A program made the position numbers and the translations under genes. DNA of 64,000 bases, from the NCBI RefSeq assembly GCF_003675855.1, contig NZ_RCIH01000002.1, forward strand, positions 62,001-126,000. Reading direction: 5' to 3'. Below the pieces are notes generated by a model. That model ran no database searches. It saw only the letters and a list, made by a program, of their open reading frames with translations, and had not been told where the DNA came from. Positions 1 to 7,192 of this stretch are shown here, in pieces (within the stretch, counting starts at the first letter, position 1; every line of letters starts with the position of its first letter). Source of the DNA: Halostella salina (lineage in GTDB: Archaea > Halobacteriota > Halobacteria > Halobacteriales > Natronoarchaeaceae).

Positions 1-1
1 G

Positions 2-1843
2 AGCCAGGGGGAGTACGACGCCGCCCGCGAGGTCGTCGGTGATGACTACTCCGACCGACTCGGGCAGCTCGTCGACGTGGCAGGCGAGACCAGCGGCGGT
101 GGGGGCGACGGGGGTGATGGGGGCGGTGGCGGCGACGATAACCAGAACGACAGCGCCTCGTTCGACCGCGCACAGGAGGAGCAAGCGGAGTACGTCTCCG
201 AGGTACAGGAGTACCGCGAGACGCGGGACCGATACGAGGCGGCCAAGGAGCGTGGTAACGAGACGGAGGCGCGGCGGGCCGCACGTCGGCTGGACCGGAT
301 CGCACAGAACGTGACGGCCACCGGTTCCGAGCTGACCGACGAGTACGAAGCGATCACGAACCGGACCGACGCCGATCTCACGGCGGAGATCCGGACCGTC
401 GGGAACATCAGCGCGAACGTCAGCCGGACACAGTCGGCGATCCGGACAGCGGAGTTCATCGAGACGCGGCTAACGATCACTGCCCGGACGAGCGAGATCA
501 CGTTCCTGAACCCGCTCGAAGTGACCGGTCGACTGACCGACGCCAACGGGTCGGCGCTGGCGAATCGGACGGTCGCAGTTCGGCTGGGGAGCCGGACGCA
601 ACTGACGACGACGAACGCGACCGGGTACGTCACCGCGTCGTTCAGACCGACGGTCCAGCCGCTCGGCGAGGGGAACGCCACCGTTCGGTACGTTCCGGAG
701 CCGGACTCGATCTATCTCGGCGACGCCACGTCGGTCCCCGTCGAGGTCGACCAGGTCACGCCGACGGTGACGCTCGACGAAACGCCGTCGACGACCGCCT
801 ACGACGAGCAGATCACCGTCTCCGGGTCGGTGGCGGCCGAGTCGGTGCCCGCGGCCGGCGTCCCAGTCGCTATCAGGCTCGGTGATACCCGACTCGGAAC
901 GGTTCGCACGGACGGTGACGGGGAGTTCACCTTCAGCGCGCGGACTCCGGCAGCAATTCCGACAGGAACGGCAGCACTCAACGCCTCGATACCGGTTCGG
1001 AACCGGGCACTCGCAGCCACGGGCACCGGGACGGAAGTGACAGTCGAGGAGACGGACGCATCGCTGACGGTCGCAGCCTCACAGGACGGAGCGGACGCCG
1101 TTCGGGCGACTGGCAGACTCACCGCGAACGGAACGCCCGTTTCGAACCAGCGCATCGAACTCCGCGTCAACGGGACTGTTGTAGAGACGGTACAGACGGA
1201 CGCTAACGGGCAGTACAATGCATCACTGGCGGTACCAGCGTCGATAGCAGACACGGGTGGAGCCGTCGAGGTCACTGCAGTCTACGCTACTGAGCGGACG
1301 AACCTCGACGATGCGAGTGCTCGGACAGCCATTGTGCTTCCGACTCCCGCCGAGGTGGCGGACGAGCAGCCGCTGTGGCAGGACTGGCGGGTCCGTGGCG
1401 GTATTGGCGTTGTTGGACTGCTCGTCCTCAGCGGCGCGGCGTACTGGTGGCGACGGCGTCGGCAAGAATCGGTCCCCGAGGAGGACGGGTCGTCGCAGTC
1501 GGATAGCGCTCCCGGCGATACCGACATCCCGGAGGACGAGGGTGACGAAGCGTTCCCGACAGATGTAATCACGAGCGACGTGCTTGAGAACGGACAGCCT
1601 GATCGTGCGGTCGAACTGGCCTACAGCGATGTTCGCCGGCGGATCTCGGACGCCCTCGATGTGCCGTCCGTCCGAACGCACTGGGAGTTCTATCAGGCCT
1701 GTCGGGATGCAGGACTCGATACGGAAGGAGTCAAAGCACTCGAACGGCTGACTGAAGCGTACGAACAAGCGGCGTACGCACCCGAAGAACTCTCGATCGC
1801 AGAAGCCGACGAGGCGCTTGAAGCCGTTGATGCAGTCAGGTGA
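2..1843 (+). CDS. DUF4129-type membrane-anchored protein, 5 prime end missing
   Basis: The frame is open from the window edge, so the first 613 residues or so seen here are a C-terminal part. After a Gly/Asp-rich linker (residues ~28-45) and a charged helical stretch come several beta-rich Ig-like or carboxypeptidase-regulatory-like repeats (about residues 160-440), then one transmembrane helix (GGIGVVGLLVLSGAAYWW) followed by an Arg-rich stop-transfer. The last ~90 residues form a cytoplasmic DUF4129 domain with the typical core RTHWEFYQACRDAGL. In haloarchaea this family usually sits next to MoxR ATPase, DUF58 and transglutaminase genes. Those would be upstream, outside the window. Topology suggests a large extracellular domain and a small cytoplasmic tail. 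The precise function is unknown; the family call is confident, the role is not. Confidence 0.8.
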   Translation, partial: SQGEYDAAREVVGDDYSDRLGQLVDVAGETSGGGGDGGDGGGGGDDNQNDSASFDRAQEEQAEYVSEVQEYRETRDRYEAAKERGNETEARRAARRLDRIAQNVTATGSELTDEYEAITNRTDADLTAEIRTVGNISANVSRTQSAIRTAEFIETRLTITARTSEITFLNPLEVTGRLTDANGSALANRTVAVRLGSRTQLTTTNATGYVTASFRPTVQPLGEGNATVRYVPEPDSIYLGDATSVPVEVDQVTPTVTLDETPSTTAYDEQITVSGSVAAESVPAAGVPVAIRLGDTRLGTVRTDGDGEFTFSARTPAAIPTGTAALNASIPVRNRALAATGTGTEVTVEETDASLTVAASQDGADAVRATGRLTANGTPVSNQRIELRVNGTVVETVQTDANGQYNASLAVPASIADTGGAVEVTAVYATERTNLDDASARTAIVLPTPAEVADEQPLWQDWRVRGGIGVVGLLVLSGAAYWWRRRRQESVPEEDGSSQSDSAPGDTDIPEDEGDEAFPTDVITSDVLENGQPDRAVELAYSDVRRRISDALDVPSVRTHWEFYQACRDAGLDTEGVKALERLTEAYEQAAYAPEELSIAEADEALEAVDAVR

Positions 1844-1891
1844 GAGATAACTGATTGCGGCGGGGTGTTCAGGTGTTTTGGACTGGACCGA

Positions 1892-2161
1892 TCAGTCAGC
1901 TGAAGCAGGCTGCTGGGACGGAGACGGCTTGACGTGAGACGTTCCGTCACCGTGGACGACCACCTGATACCCCATGTATCTGAATTCGATCCTCACCGAA
2001 TCGTCCGCGGTTTCGAGAACGTCACAGAGACTGTCCACATCAATGGTCTCCTGTAGTGGCGTGAGTTGAGTCGGATCGATGCCTTCCCGGGTTGCGACCT
2101 CTTCGACAACTTCAAGAAATAGATCGTCGGCGTTTCGGTCCGAAGGTTCTTCGGTTGACAT
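1892..2161 (-). CDS. HalOD1 output-domain protein
   Basis: An 89-residue protein that is almost entirely one HalOD1 domain, a small haloarchaeal module often attached to response regulators but also found alone. It shows the usual run: a helix LFLEVVEEVATREGIDPTQL, then LTPLQETIDVDSLCDVL, then a C-terminal beta pair around FRYMGYQVVVHGDG. The frame can be read 51 nt further upstream, but the ATG at 2161 is preferred because a TTTAAA box lies 25-30 nt before it and the family starts there. It stands alone, convergent with the DUF4129 gene. A signal-transduction role is inferred from the domain only. Confidence 0.8.
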   Translation of the reverse strand: MSTEEPSDRNADDLFLEVVEEVATREGIDPTQLTPLQETIDVDSLCDVLETADDSVRIEFRYMGYQVVVHGDGTSHVKPSPSQQPASAD

Positions 2162-2185
2162 GATAGGCTCGGCAACGTGATCTTG

Positions 2186-2191
2186 TTTAAA
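2186..2191 (-). promoter_or_regulatory. TATA (BoxA) element for HalOD1 gene
   Basis: TTTAAA lies 25-30 nt upstream of the ATG at 2161 on the minus strand, the spacing expected for a leaderless haloarchaeal transcript. Confidence 0.5.
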
Positions 2192-2302
2192 TCTAGGGGA
2201 CCAGCACATCACGACAGGACGGGATTTCCGGGGAGCACAAATGCACTACTGGGAGCTATCGACTCAACGAGAAACCGCCGGGCAATAGACAAGAGATTCA
2301 AC

Positions 2303-2667
2303 GAAGCCCACTACCTGCTTGGGGATTCGACTTCGCTTGAGTTCCTTGAGATGGCAGTTCGGCACAGCAGGCGCTACGACCTGTCGTTGCACTTCATCAC
2401 GCAGACTGACGGCGAGTTCTCGCTGATGCCCGAAGCGCGGACCATCGCGAATCTCCGTTCGATGACGGTCATTCACCGTGTCCAAGAGGAGGCTGAGAAA
2501 CTCGAGAGTGGTTCGGACTGAGCGAGCGTGAAGTGGAGTGGGTCCGGAGTGCGAAAGCCGGGAACGAGGAGGACGGGTATTCGGAGGCCTTGTTGGGTAT
2601 CGACGGTGAGAGGTGGTTTCCGCTTCGGGTGCGGGCGAGTGAGTACGAGGGGGAAATGGTTGATTGA
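2303..2667 (+). pseudogene. VirB4/HerA-type transfer ATPase, C-terminal relic A
   Basis: Reading from 2303 gives EAHYLLGDSTSLEFLEMAVR, a Walker-B-like DEAH segment altered to N-EAH, followed by SLHFITQTDGEFSL and IANLRSMTVIHRVQEEAEKL. The frame then breaks near 2508, where one base appears to be missing. It resumes one frame over as FGLSEREVEWVRSAKAG and ends PLRVRASEYEGEMVD with a stop at 2665-2667. This is the C-terminal third of the VirB4-like ATPases found on haloarchaeal conjugative plasmids and integrated elements. The N-terminal two thirds, including Walker A, are absent. A second, more damaged relic of the same region lies at 3646-3833. Confidence 0.75.
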
Positions 2668-2766
2668 GAAGATAAGTTCGAGATCTACCGACCAACGTTA
2701 CTGCTGGAACCTTGCTCAGTGAGGTCAGTGGTCCGTATTTGAGACAGTACGTAGCTTCGTTAGTTC

Positions 2767-3225
2767 TCACGACGACGCAGTAGCGGTGTCACCAGCCTCC
2801 GGATCGAACGGGAGGTTGATAACGAGTTCGTCGAACCAGACCACTGGACGCTTGCTCTGACCGTCTTCCTCGAAGAAGATGATACCGAGCTGGGCGAGCT
2901 GGCTGAGTTCTTCGTGGACGTTCTTCACGTCTCGGTCAACAACTCGTGCAGTCTCGTTGATACTGGCTGGCTCTTTCCGGCGAACGGCCTCGATGAGATC
3001 GAGGACGCGCGGCGTCAGGGTCCCCATGAGATCATCGTAACTCGTGAACGAGAGCGTCGGCGTGGAATCCACCGCATCACTCCGTTTGAGTGTCTCAATG
3101 CCCTCGGTAACGTCGTCGTGAAACTCGCGCGACGACTGTACAGTCACGACTAGGGTTGATTCGGATCGAAGCTGTTCGCGCTCCAGTGGATGCAGTGGCG
3201 GCGTGGTATCGTTCATGGGTGTCAC
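2767..3225 (-). CDS. HVO_A0114-family HTH DNA-binding protein (probable antitoxin)
   Basis: A 152-residue protein of the HVO_A0114 family of haloarchaeal winged-helix proteins. The N-terminal strand TLVVTVQSSREFHDDV is followed by SFTSYDDLMGTLTPRVLDLI, then the helix-turn-helix around EPASINETARVVDRDVKNVH and the wing QLGIIFFEEDGQSKRPVVWF. Starts at 3225 or at the second Met (3216) are both possible. It lies 15 nt downstream of the DUF6516 gene on the same strand. This is the standard gene pair in haloarchaeal genomes, where it is treated as a toxin-antitoxin module. The antitoxin and autoregulator role is inferred from the arrangement and the DNA-binding fold. Confidence 0.8.
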   Translation of the reverse strand: MTPMNDTTPPLHPLEREQLRSESTLVVTVQSSREFHDDVTEGIETLKRSDAVDSTPTLSFTSYDDLMGTLTPRVLDLIEAVRRKEPASINETARVVDRDVKNVHEELSQLAQLGIIFFEEDGQSKRPVVWFDELVINLPFDPEAGDTATASS

Positions 3226-3240
3226 CGTGGTGTGATGGTC

Positions 3241-3579
3241 TCACTTGACCTCGAACGCGGATTTCGGGATCTCGCTCCAGAACCGTTCCCAGAGTTCGAT
3301 CATGCCGGGAAACGTGATACTGTCTGGGTTGGGGTCCGGTGCAACATGCAGTTCGTGTCCTTTCGTGTCCTCGTGTGAATTATCGTATCGGCGAATTGTC
3401 CCATCGTCAAGCGTGTGGGGAGGGTTCGGCTCCGTTGCACCGTAATGGAGTTTGTAGGCCCACCCAGACGGATACGCGTCACGGTCAGTCCGCATGCAGA
3501 ACACGCGGACGACGGTCCCGTCGGGGTACTTCTCCCCTTCGCTTATGCCATCGAGGTCGTCGTCGGTCAGCGATCCCAT
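3241..3579 (-). CDS. DUF6516-family protein (probable toxin partner)
   Basis: A 112-residue protein with the hallmarks of haloarchaeal DUF6516. It has a positively charged beta strand region VVRVFCMRTDRDAYPSGWAY, the segment IRRYDNSHEDTKGHELH and a C-terminal helix MIELWERFWSEI. It is the first gene of a two-gene minus-strand unit with the HVO_A0114-type HTH gene. DUF6516 proteins are classed as putative toxins because of this conserved pairing; the biochemical activity is not known to me. The ATG at 3579 follows a region of short repeats (3587-3634) that may be the operator. Confidence 0.75.
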   Translation of the reverse strand: MGSLTDDDLDGISEGEKYPDGTVVRVFCMRTDRDAYPSGWAYKLHYGATEPNPPHTLDDGTIRRYDNSHEDTKGHELHVAPDPNPDSITFPGMIELWERFWSEIPKSAFEVK

Positions 3580-3586
3580 CCTCGCT

Positions 3587-3634
3587 TATTGGTACAGAGG
3601 CCAACGCAATAACTCTATTGGTACTCAAACCAAT
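3587..3634 (-). promoter_or_regulatory. Repeat-rich putative operator upstream of DUF6516/HTH pair
   Basis: TATTGGTAC occurs at 3587-3595 and again at 3616-3624, 29 nt apart. The second copy forms an inverted pair with ACCAAT at 3629-3634. The cluster sits directly upstream of the ATG at 3579. Autoregulation by the HTH partner is an inference from position. Confidence 0.4.
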
Positions 3635-3645
3635 GATAGAAACAG

Positions 3646-3833
3646 CACCACGTGCAAGAGGACATCAAGTGGATCAGACTTGACGAACGCAAGGTGAGTG
3701 CGGAGTGCGAAGGCCAGAGACAAAGAAGACTGATTTTTCGGCGTTGCTTTGGATCGACGGCGAAGGCGAGTTTCCGCTTCGGGTTCGGGTGAGTGAGTTT
3801 GAAACCGAACTAGTAGAGACAAAGCTAGAGTGA
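3646..3833 (+). pseudogene. VirB4/HerA-type transfer ATPase, C-terminal relic B
   Basis: A heavily damaged second copy of the same C-terminal segment as 2303-2667. Pieces in different frames read HHVQEDIKWIRLDERKV, then VRSAKARDKED, then DFSALLWIDGEGEFPLRVR and VSEFETELVE, with a stop at 3831-3833. It matches relic A over the string TTTCCGCTTCGGGT and its surroundings, but it has lost several bases and the upstream half. It lies on the other side of the HTH/DUF6516 pair from relic A, so the toxin-antitoxin module is bracketed by two relics of one conjugation gene. Confidence 0.65.
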
Positions 3834-3984
3834 GTCTTCTCGCTGTGCTGCGAGAGTGAGGAAGAGAACAGACAAAGACACTTGCAGACGCCAAAGAAGC
3901 CATCGCCTTGATCACGTGATGCTGAATCTTTCACAGTACTTACGGCGAAAAGTGAATGCTGCTTTGCCGGGGAGACCCCCCTAC

Positions 3985-4069
3985 GTCCGCATAATCACAG
4001 AGGAATGGATTGGATTGTGTCGTAACGAGTCACTTGTGTCGTGTGGATTCGGTAGTATATTATGCGGAC
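3985..4069. repeat. 11-bp perfect inverted repeat in origin region
   Basis: GTCCGCATAAT at 3985-3995 is repeated in inverse orientation at 4059-4069, 63 nt apart. Outside each arm lies a C (or G) run, giving the pair the look of protein-binding sites facing each other. It differs from the ORB repeat further downstream. Confidence 0.6.
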
Positions 4070-4181
4070 AGAGTGGGGATAGTCGTTCTTCACTCCCAGA
4101 ATGATATCTGTAACGCTTTGAAAATAGTATTATATTTATAACAAGTGGTAGGTTTATTGTAGCCAATCTATCGCTTCCCCT

Positions 4182-4205
4182 CCCACCCGTCGTTTCCGCT
4201 GTTCT
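4182..4205 (+). repeat. ORB-like origin repeat 1
   Basis: The core ACCCGTCGTTTCCGCTGTTC sits beside a C-run. The whole 24 nt are found exactly, in inverse orientation, at 5654-5677 on the far side of orc1/cdc6. Haloarchaeal ORBs have a comparable GGAAACGA-plus-G-run pattern, read here on the minus strand. Confidence 0.65.
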
Positions 4206-4240
4206 GGAAGACCCCACTCCGAATGAGGACTGAGAGAGAC

Positions 4241-4262
4241 ACCCGTCACTTCCGCTGTTCTT
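4241..4262 (+). repeat. ORB-like origin repeat 2
   Basis: ACCCGTCACTTCCGCTGTTC differs from repeat 1 at two positions and lies 59 nt downstream of it in the same orientation. Confidence 0.6.
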
Positions 4263-4396
4263 GAGGGTGGATAGCGGGGAACTATCTCGTCCAACAGTAG
4301 AAACTACTGAGGACCACAGAGGAATTCAAACACCGGAATCGACGGGTGCAAACAGTATATAAAATTTTGCGAACACAGGAAACAACGGAACGGAGG

Positions 4397-4405
4397 TATA
4401 ATATA
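4397..4405 (+). promoter_or_regulatory. TATA (BoxA) element for orc1/cdc6
   Basis: TATAATATA is centred 28 nt before the GTG at 4429, consistent with a leaderless transcript. It supports the GTG start, which is the only possible one because an in-frame stop lies at 4423-4425. Confidence 0.6.
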
Positions 4406-4428
4406 GATGTACTGTGATAGACTAGCGT

Positions 4429-5643
4429 GTGCCATCTGGATCGCCTTTCAATACTACGCAGAATATCTTCACAGATCGTGATGTCTTCGACATTGAAGGG
4501 TTCCAGCCAACCGAACTGATCGAGCGCGACGACCAAATCAACGAATATGCCGCTGCACTCGAACCAGTACTCAACGGCTGGAAGCCAAACAACATCTTCA
4601 TTTACGGGAAGACGGGGACTGGAAAAACAGCCACAACGCAGTACATGCTGGATTGGCTTCAAAAAGATGTTACAGAACATAACGAGAACCATGAGCAGCG
4701 CATCGATCTCTCTGTCGTCTATCTCAACTGTGAGGCACTCACGTCCTCGTATCAGATCGCCGTTGAACTCCTGAATGAACTCCGAGACGAGAACAGGCAA
4801 GTCTCAACGCGTGGGCATGCACCAAACGATATCTATAACTGGCTCTTTGAGGAACTCGATTCTAGAGGCGGGGTTGTTCTGATCGTCCTTGACGAGGTTG
4901 ATAACGTCGGTGAGGACGATACAGTCCTCTACAAACTTGCTCGTCCCGAGATCGAGAACGCGAATCTCGGGCTTATCGGCATTAGCAACGATTTCTCGTT
5001 CCGTGATGACCTTTCGGCCAAGGTCAAGGATTCACTCTGTGAAAAAGAGATCCTGTTTCCCGCCTACGAATCCGCTGAGCTCCGTGAAATTCTCTCGCAA
5101 CGCGCCGAGAAGGGACTTCACGAGACAGCCTACACCAATGGCCCAATAGCGTTGTCAGCTGCCTATGCCGCACAGGATAAAGGAAGTGCACGCCAGGCAA
5201 TTGATATCCTGCGCGAAGCCGGCGACATCGCTCGGCGTGAAGACGCCGATGAACTCACCGAGGATCACGTCGAAGCGGCCAAGGGTATCGTCGAACGGGG
5301 CCGTGTTTCTGAGATGATCGGCAGTCTCTCTCCACACGGAACGTACGCACTGCATGCGCTTGCGATCGCAGAACAGCACGATGAGACACCGATTCGAACT
5401 CGGGGCCTCTATGAGATCTATTCCGTTGTTTGTTCGCAACATGCTGCTGATCCCCTTTCAGACCGGGCTCTCCGCGACCATCTATCAGAGATCGACTTGA
5501 TCGGTCTGGCCGCAGTCAACAAGAAGAATATCGGACGGGCTGGTGGGAAGTACAAGCAGTACGAACTGGATGTCAAGACAGAGTGTGTGATCGAAGCGTT
5601 TCAACGAACTGATGGTGTCGATGTCTCGGAAGTGGACCCATAG
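4429..5643 (+). CDS. Orc1/Cdc6-family origin-binding initiator
   Basis: A 404-residue AAA+ initiator, the usual length for archaeal Orc1/Cdc6. Walker A is IYGKTGTGKTATTQYML (~residues 59-75), and Walker B is VLIVLDEVDN, followed by the sensor-1 stretch LGLIGISNDF. The sensor-2/lid region reads AAYAAQDKGSARQAIDILREAGDIA. The last ~110 residues form the winged-helix DNA-binding domain (SPHGTYALHALAIAEQHDE onward, ending GGKYKQYELD). It starts with GTG directly after an in-frame stop. The protein should bind the ORB repeats on either side and load the MCM helicase. Surrounding plasmid-like relics suggest an accessory origin gained by integration rather than the main chromosomal origin. Confidence 0.93.
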   Translation: MPSGSPFNTTQNIFTDRDVFDIEGFQPTELIERDDQINEYAAALEPVLNGWKPNNIFIYGKTGTGKTATTQYMLDWLQKDVTEHNENHEQRIDLSVVYLNCEALTSSYQIAVELLNELRDENRQVSTRGHAPNDIYNWLFEELDSRGGVVLIVLDEVDNVGEDDTVLYKLARPEIENANLGLIGISNDFSFRDDLSAKVKDSLCEKEILFPAYESAELREILSQRAEKGLHETAYTNGPIALSAAYAAQDKGSARQAIDILREAGDIARREDADELTEDHVEAAKGIVERGRVSEMIGSLSPHGTYALHALAIAEQHDETPIRTRGLYEIYSVVCSQHAADPLSDRALRDHLSEIDLIGLAAVNKKNIGRAGGKYKQYELDVKTECVIEAFQRTDGVDVSEVDP

Positions 5644-5653
5644 CTATCTAGGA

Positions 5654-5677
5654 AGAACAGCGGAAACGACGGGTGGG
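5654..5677 (-). repeat. ORB-like origin repeat 3 (inverted)
   Basis: The exact reverse complement of 4182-4205 over 24 nt, ten nt after the orc1/cdc6 stop. It is followed by a G-run at 5674-5679. Its presence makes the initiator gene lie between oppositely oriented repeats. Confidence 0.65.
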
Positions 5678-5789
5678 GGTCCTCAATTCCACCCACGATG
5701 TATGGCGGTCCATTCTGTTTTTGTATGTACGTGAACTATCCTGCGCTGTTTACCGCTGCCGTCTTTTGGGACGTTCGCAATGCTACTCA

Positions 5790-5990
5790 AGCAGGGGACT
5801 GCATCGCCCCACAATTCCTGGAAGTGACGTTCAAATTCCCTAACAGCTTTTTCGGAGGATGTAATTCCGCTCTGTGCGGCGATGGCAGCGCAGGACAAGG
5901 GATCAGCGCGGCAGGCGATTCGGTATCTGTACAAGGCGGGTGAACTGGCGTCGAACGGCGGCGACGAACCCGTCACAGGACTTTGCGACG
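5790..5990 (+). pseudogene. Relic of a second orc1/cdc6 gene
   Basis: One frame reads CDAVPHNSWK, an in-frame stop, then SNSLTAFSEDVIPLCAAM and AAQDKGSARQAIRYLYKAGEL, continuing ASNGGDEPVT. This is the lid/sensor-2 part of an Orc1/Cdc6 protein, clearly related to but different from the intact gene next door (which has IDILREAGDIA at the same place). Only about 65 codons remain, with a stop inside and no Walker motifs. It may be what is left of another plasmid origin gene or of a duplication. Confidence 0.7.
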
Positions 5991-6031
5991 CGACCTATTC
6001 GTTACAGATGTGGACTGTAGTCCGAGGGAGC

Positions 6032-7192
6032 CTAGTCATCCAGCGCAACCTCATAGAGCTGCAGGTGGGACTCGACCAACGAGTCTAGACTGAAGTTCTC
6101 CTCGACGAGTTCTCGGGCTCTAGCTGTGAGACGGTCAGTGTTTCCAGTTGCCGAAATTGCGTCCAGTATCGCCGCCTCCAGTTCGGGAACATCCTCCGGG
6201 TCGACGAGCCACAGGTGCCGTCCATCGACAGCCTGCTCCGCAACGGCCCCGACACGAGTCGACACGACTGGGCACTCCATCGCCATCGCCTCGAGAGCGA
6301 CCATGGGTCCCGTCTCCGATCGAGACGATACGACGAGCAAGTCCAGGCCCGAGAGAATCCGAGGAATGTCCGACCGCCAACCGAGAAACTCGACCGCGGA
6401 TTCGAGATCGTGCGTTCGGATCTTCGAACGGACTCGCTTTGCATACCCCCGTTGCGAGTCGAGTTCGGAACCGGCGATCACCAGTTTGCTGTCTGGCTGA
6501 CGCTCGTGAACGGCAGCGAACGCGTCGATTAGTACGTCGAACCCCTTGACCGGGTTGATATTTCCGATCGCACCGATCAGGAACGTCGAGGGATCGACAT
6601 CAAGTTCCGAGCGCAGGTCCCTCCTGCCCTCGGGATAGTTCTCCGGATCGAACTCCTCGAGATCGACAGGTGGATAGAGCGGGACGATCGTGTCGCTGTC
6701 GAGACCGAAATACTCGATTGCCGAATCGCACGAGATACCAATACCGTCCGCATATCGGTTCGCAAGCGATCCAGCGATGGAATTGACGGGCCAGGGCGTG
6801 AGCACGTCATTGAAGTGCCAGACGAGAGTTGCCGACGACCTGGCGGTTCCAATAGCTGGTTGAAAGTTATACGGCGTGTTTACGTGAACGAGATCGTACC
6901 CTTCAGAATCTATGAGCTGTCGAACGCCACGGATCTTTTTCGGGAGCGTCGAAACGAAGCGGACGTTTTCCCGAAGTCTTCGAGGAGATCTCAGTCTAGG
7001 AATCCGCATCCGATGCACCGTGGCGCCAATGTCGCGCGCTGCGTCAGCAAAATCGTCGTCTCCCGTGGGGATGAGGAAGTCCACATCGACGTTTCGGTCC
7101 GAAAGTCGGTCCGCCACCGGGATGGCCCTCGCTCCTGGCCCACCCATTCTGGGGTCTGTAAAACACGCGAGGACGCGCATGCTATCCGTCAT
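6032..7192 (-). CDS. GT4-family glycosyltransferase
   Basis: A 386-residue GT-B glycosyltransferase. The N-terminal domain starts MRVLACFTDPRMGGPGARAI and holds the acceptor-side Rossmann fold, with VHVNTPYNFQPAIGTARSSA. The C-terminal nucleotide-sugar domain has FLIGAIGNINPVKGFDVLID, SKLVIAGSELDSQ and the GT4 E-x7-E signature in SSRSETGPMVALEAMAMECP. Start at 7192 overlaps the preceding gene by 11 nt; a second ATG at 7180 starts just past that stop and is nearly as good. It is the last gene of a two-gene minus-strand unit with the O-antigen-ligase-like protein. It probably adds a sugar to a lipid-linked glycan on the cytoplasmic face; donor and acceptor cannot be read from sequence. Confidence 0.88.
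   Translation of the reverse strand: MTDSMRVLACFTDPRMGGPGARAIPVADRLSDRNVDVDFLIPTGDDDFADAARDIGATVHRMRIPRLRSPRRLRENVRFVSTLPKKIRGVRQLIDSEGYDLVHVNTPYNFQPAIGTARSSATLVWHFNDVLTPWPVNSIAGSLANRYADGIGISCDSAIEYFGLDSDTIVPLYPPVDLEEFDPENYPEGRRDLRSELDVDPSTFLIGAIGNINPVKGFDVLIDAFAAVHERQPDSKLVIAGSELDSQRGYAKRVRSKIRTHDLESAVEFLGWRSDIPRILSGLDLLVVSSRSETGPMVALEAMAMECPVVSTRVGAVAEQAVDGRHLWLVDPEDVPELEAAILDAISATGNTDRLTARARELVEENFSLDSLVESHLQLYEVALDD

Larger units (their letters stand above)
3971..4428. other. Candidate replication origin region
   Basis: This gene-free stretch upstream of orc1/cdc6 combines the usual parts of a haloarchaeal origin. There are two copies of an ORB-like repeat (4182-4205 and 4241-4262), a third, exactly inverted copy beyond the gene (5654-5677), an A+T-rich stretch around 4119-4160 that could unwind, and a separate 11-bp inverted repeat (3985-3995 with 4059-4069). 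C/G runs lie beside the repeats, as in known haloarchaeal ORBs. That this is an origin is an inference from layout. Whether it still fires cannot be told. Confidence 0.6.
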
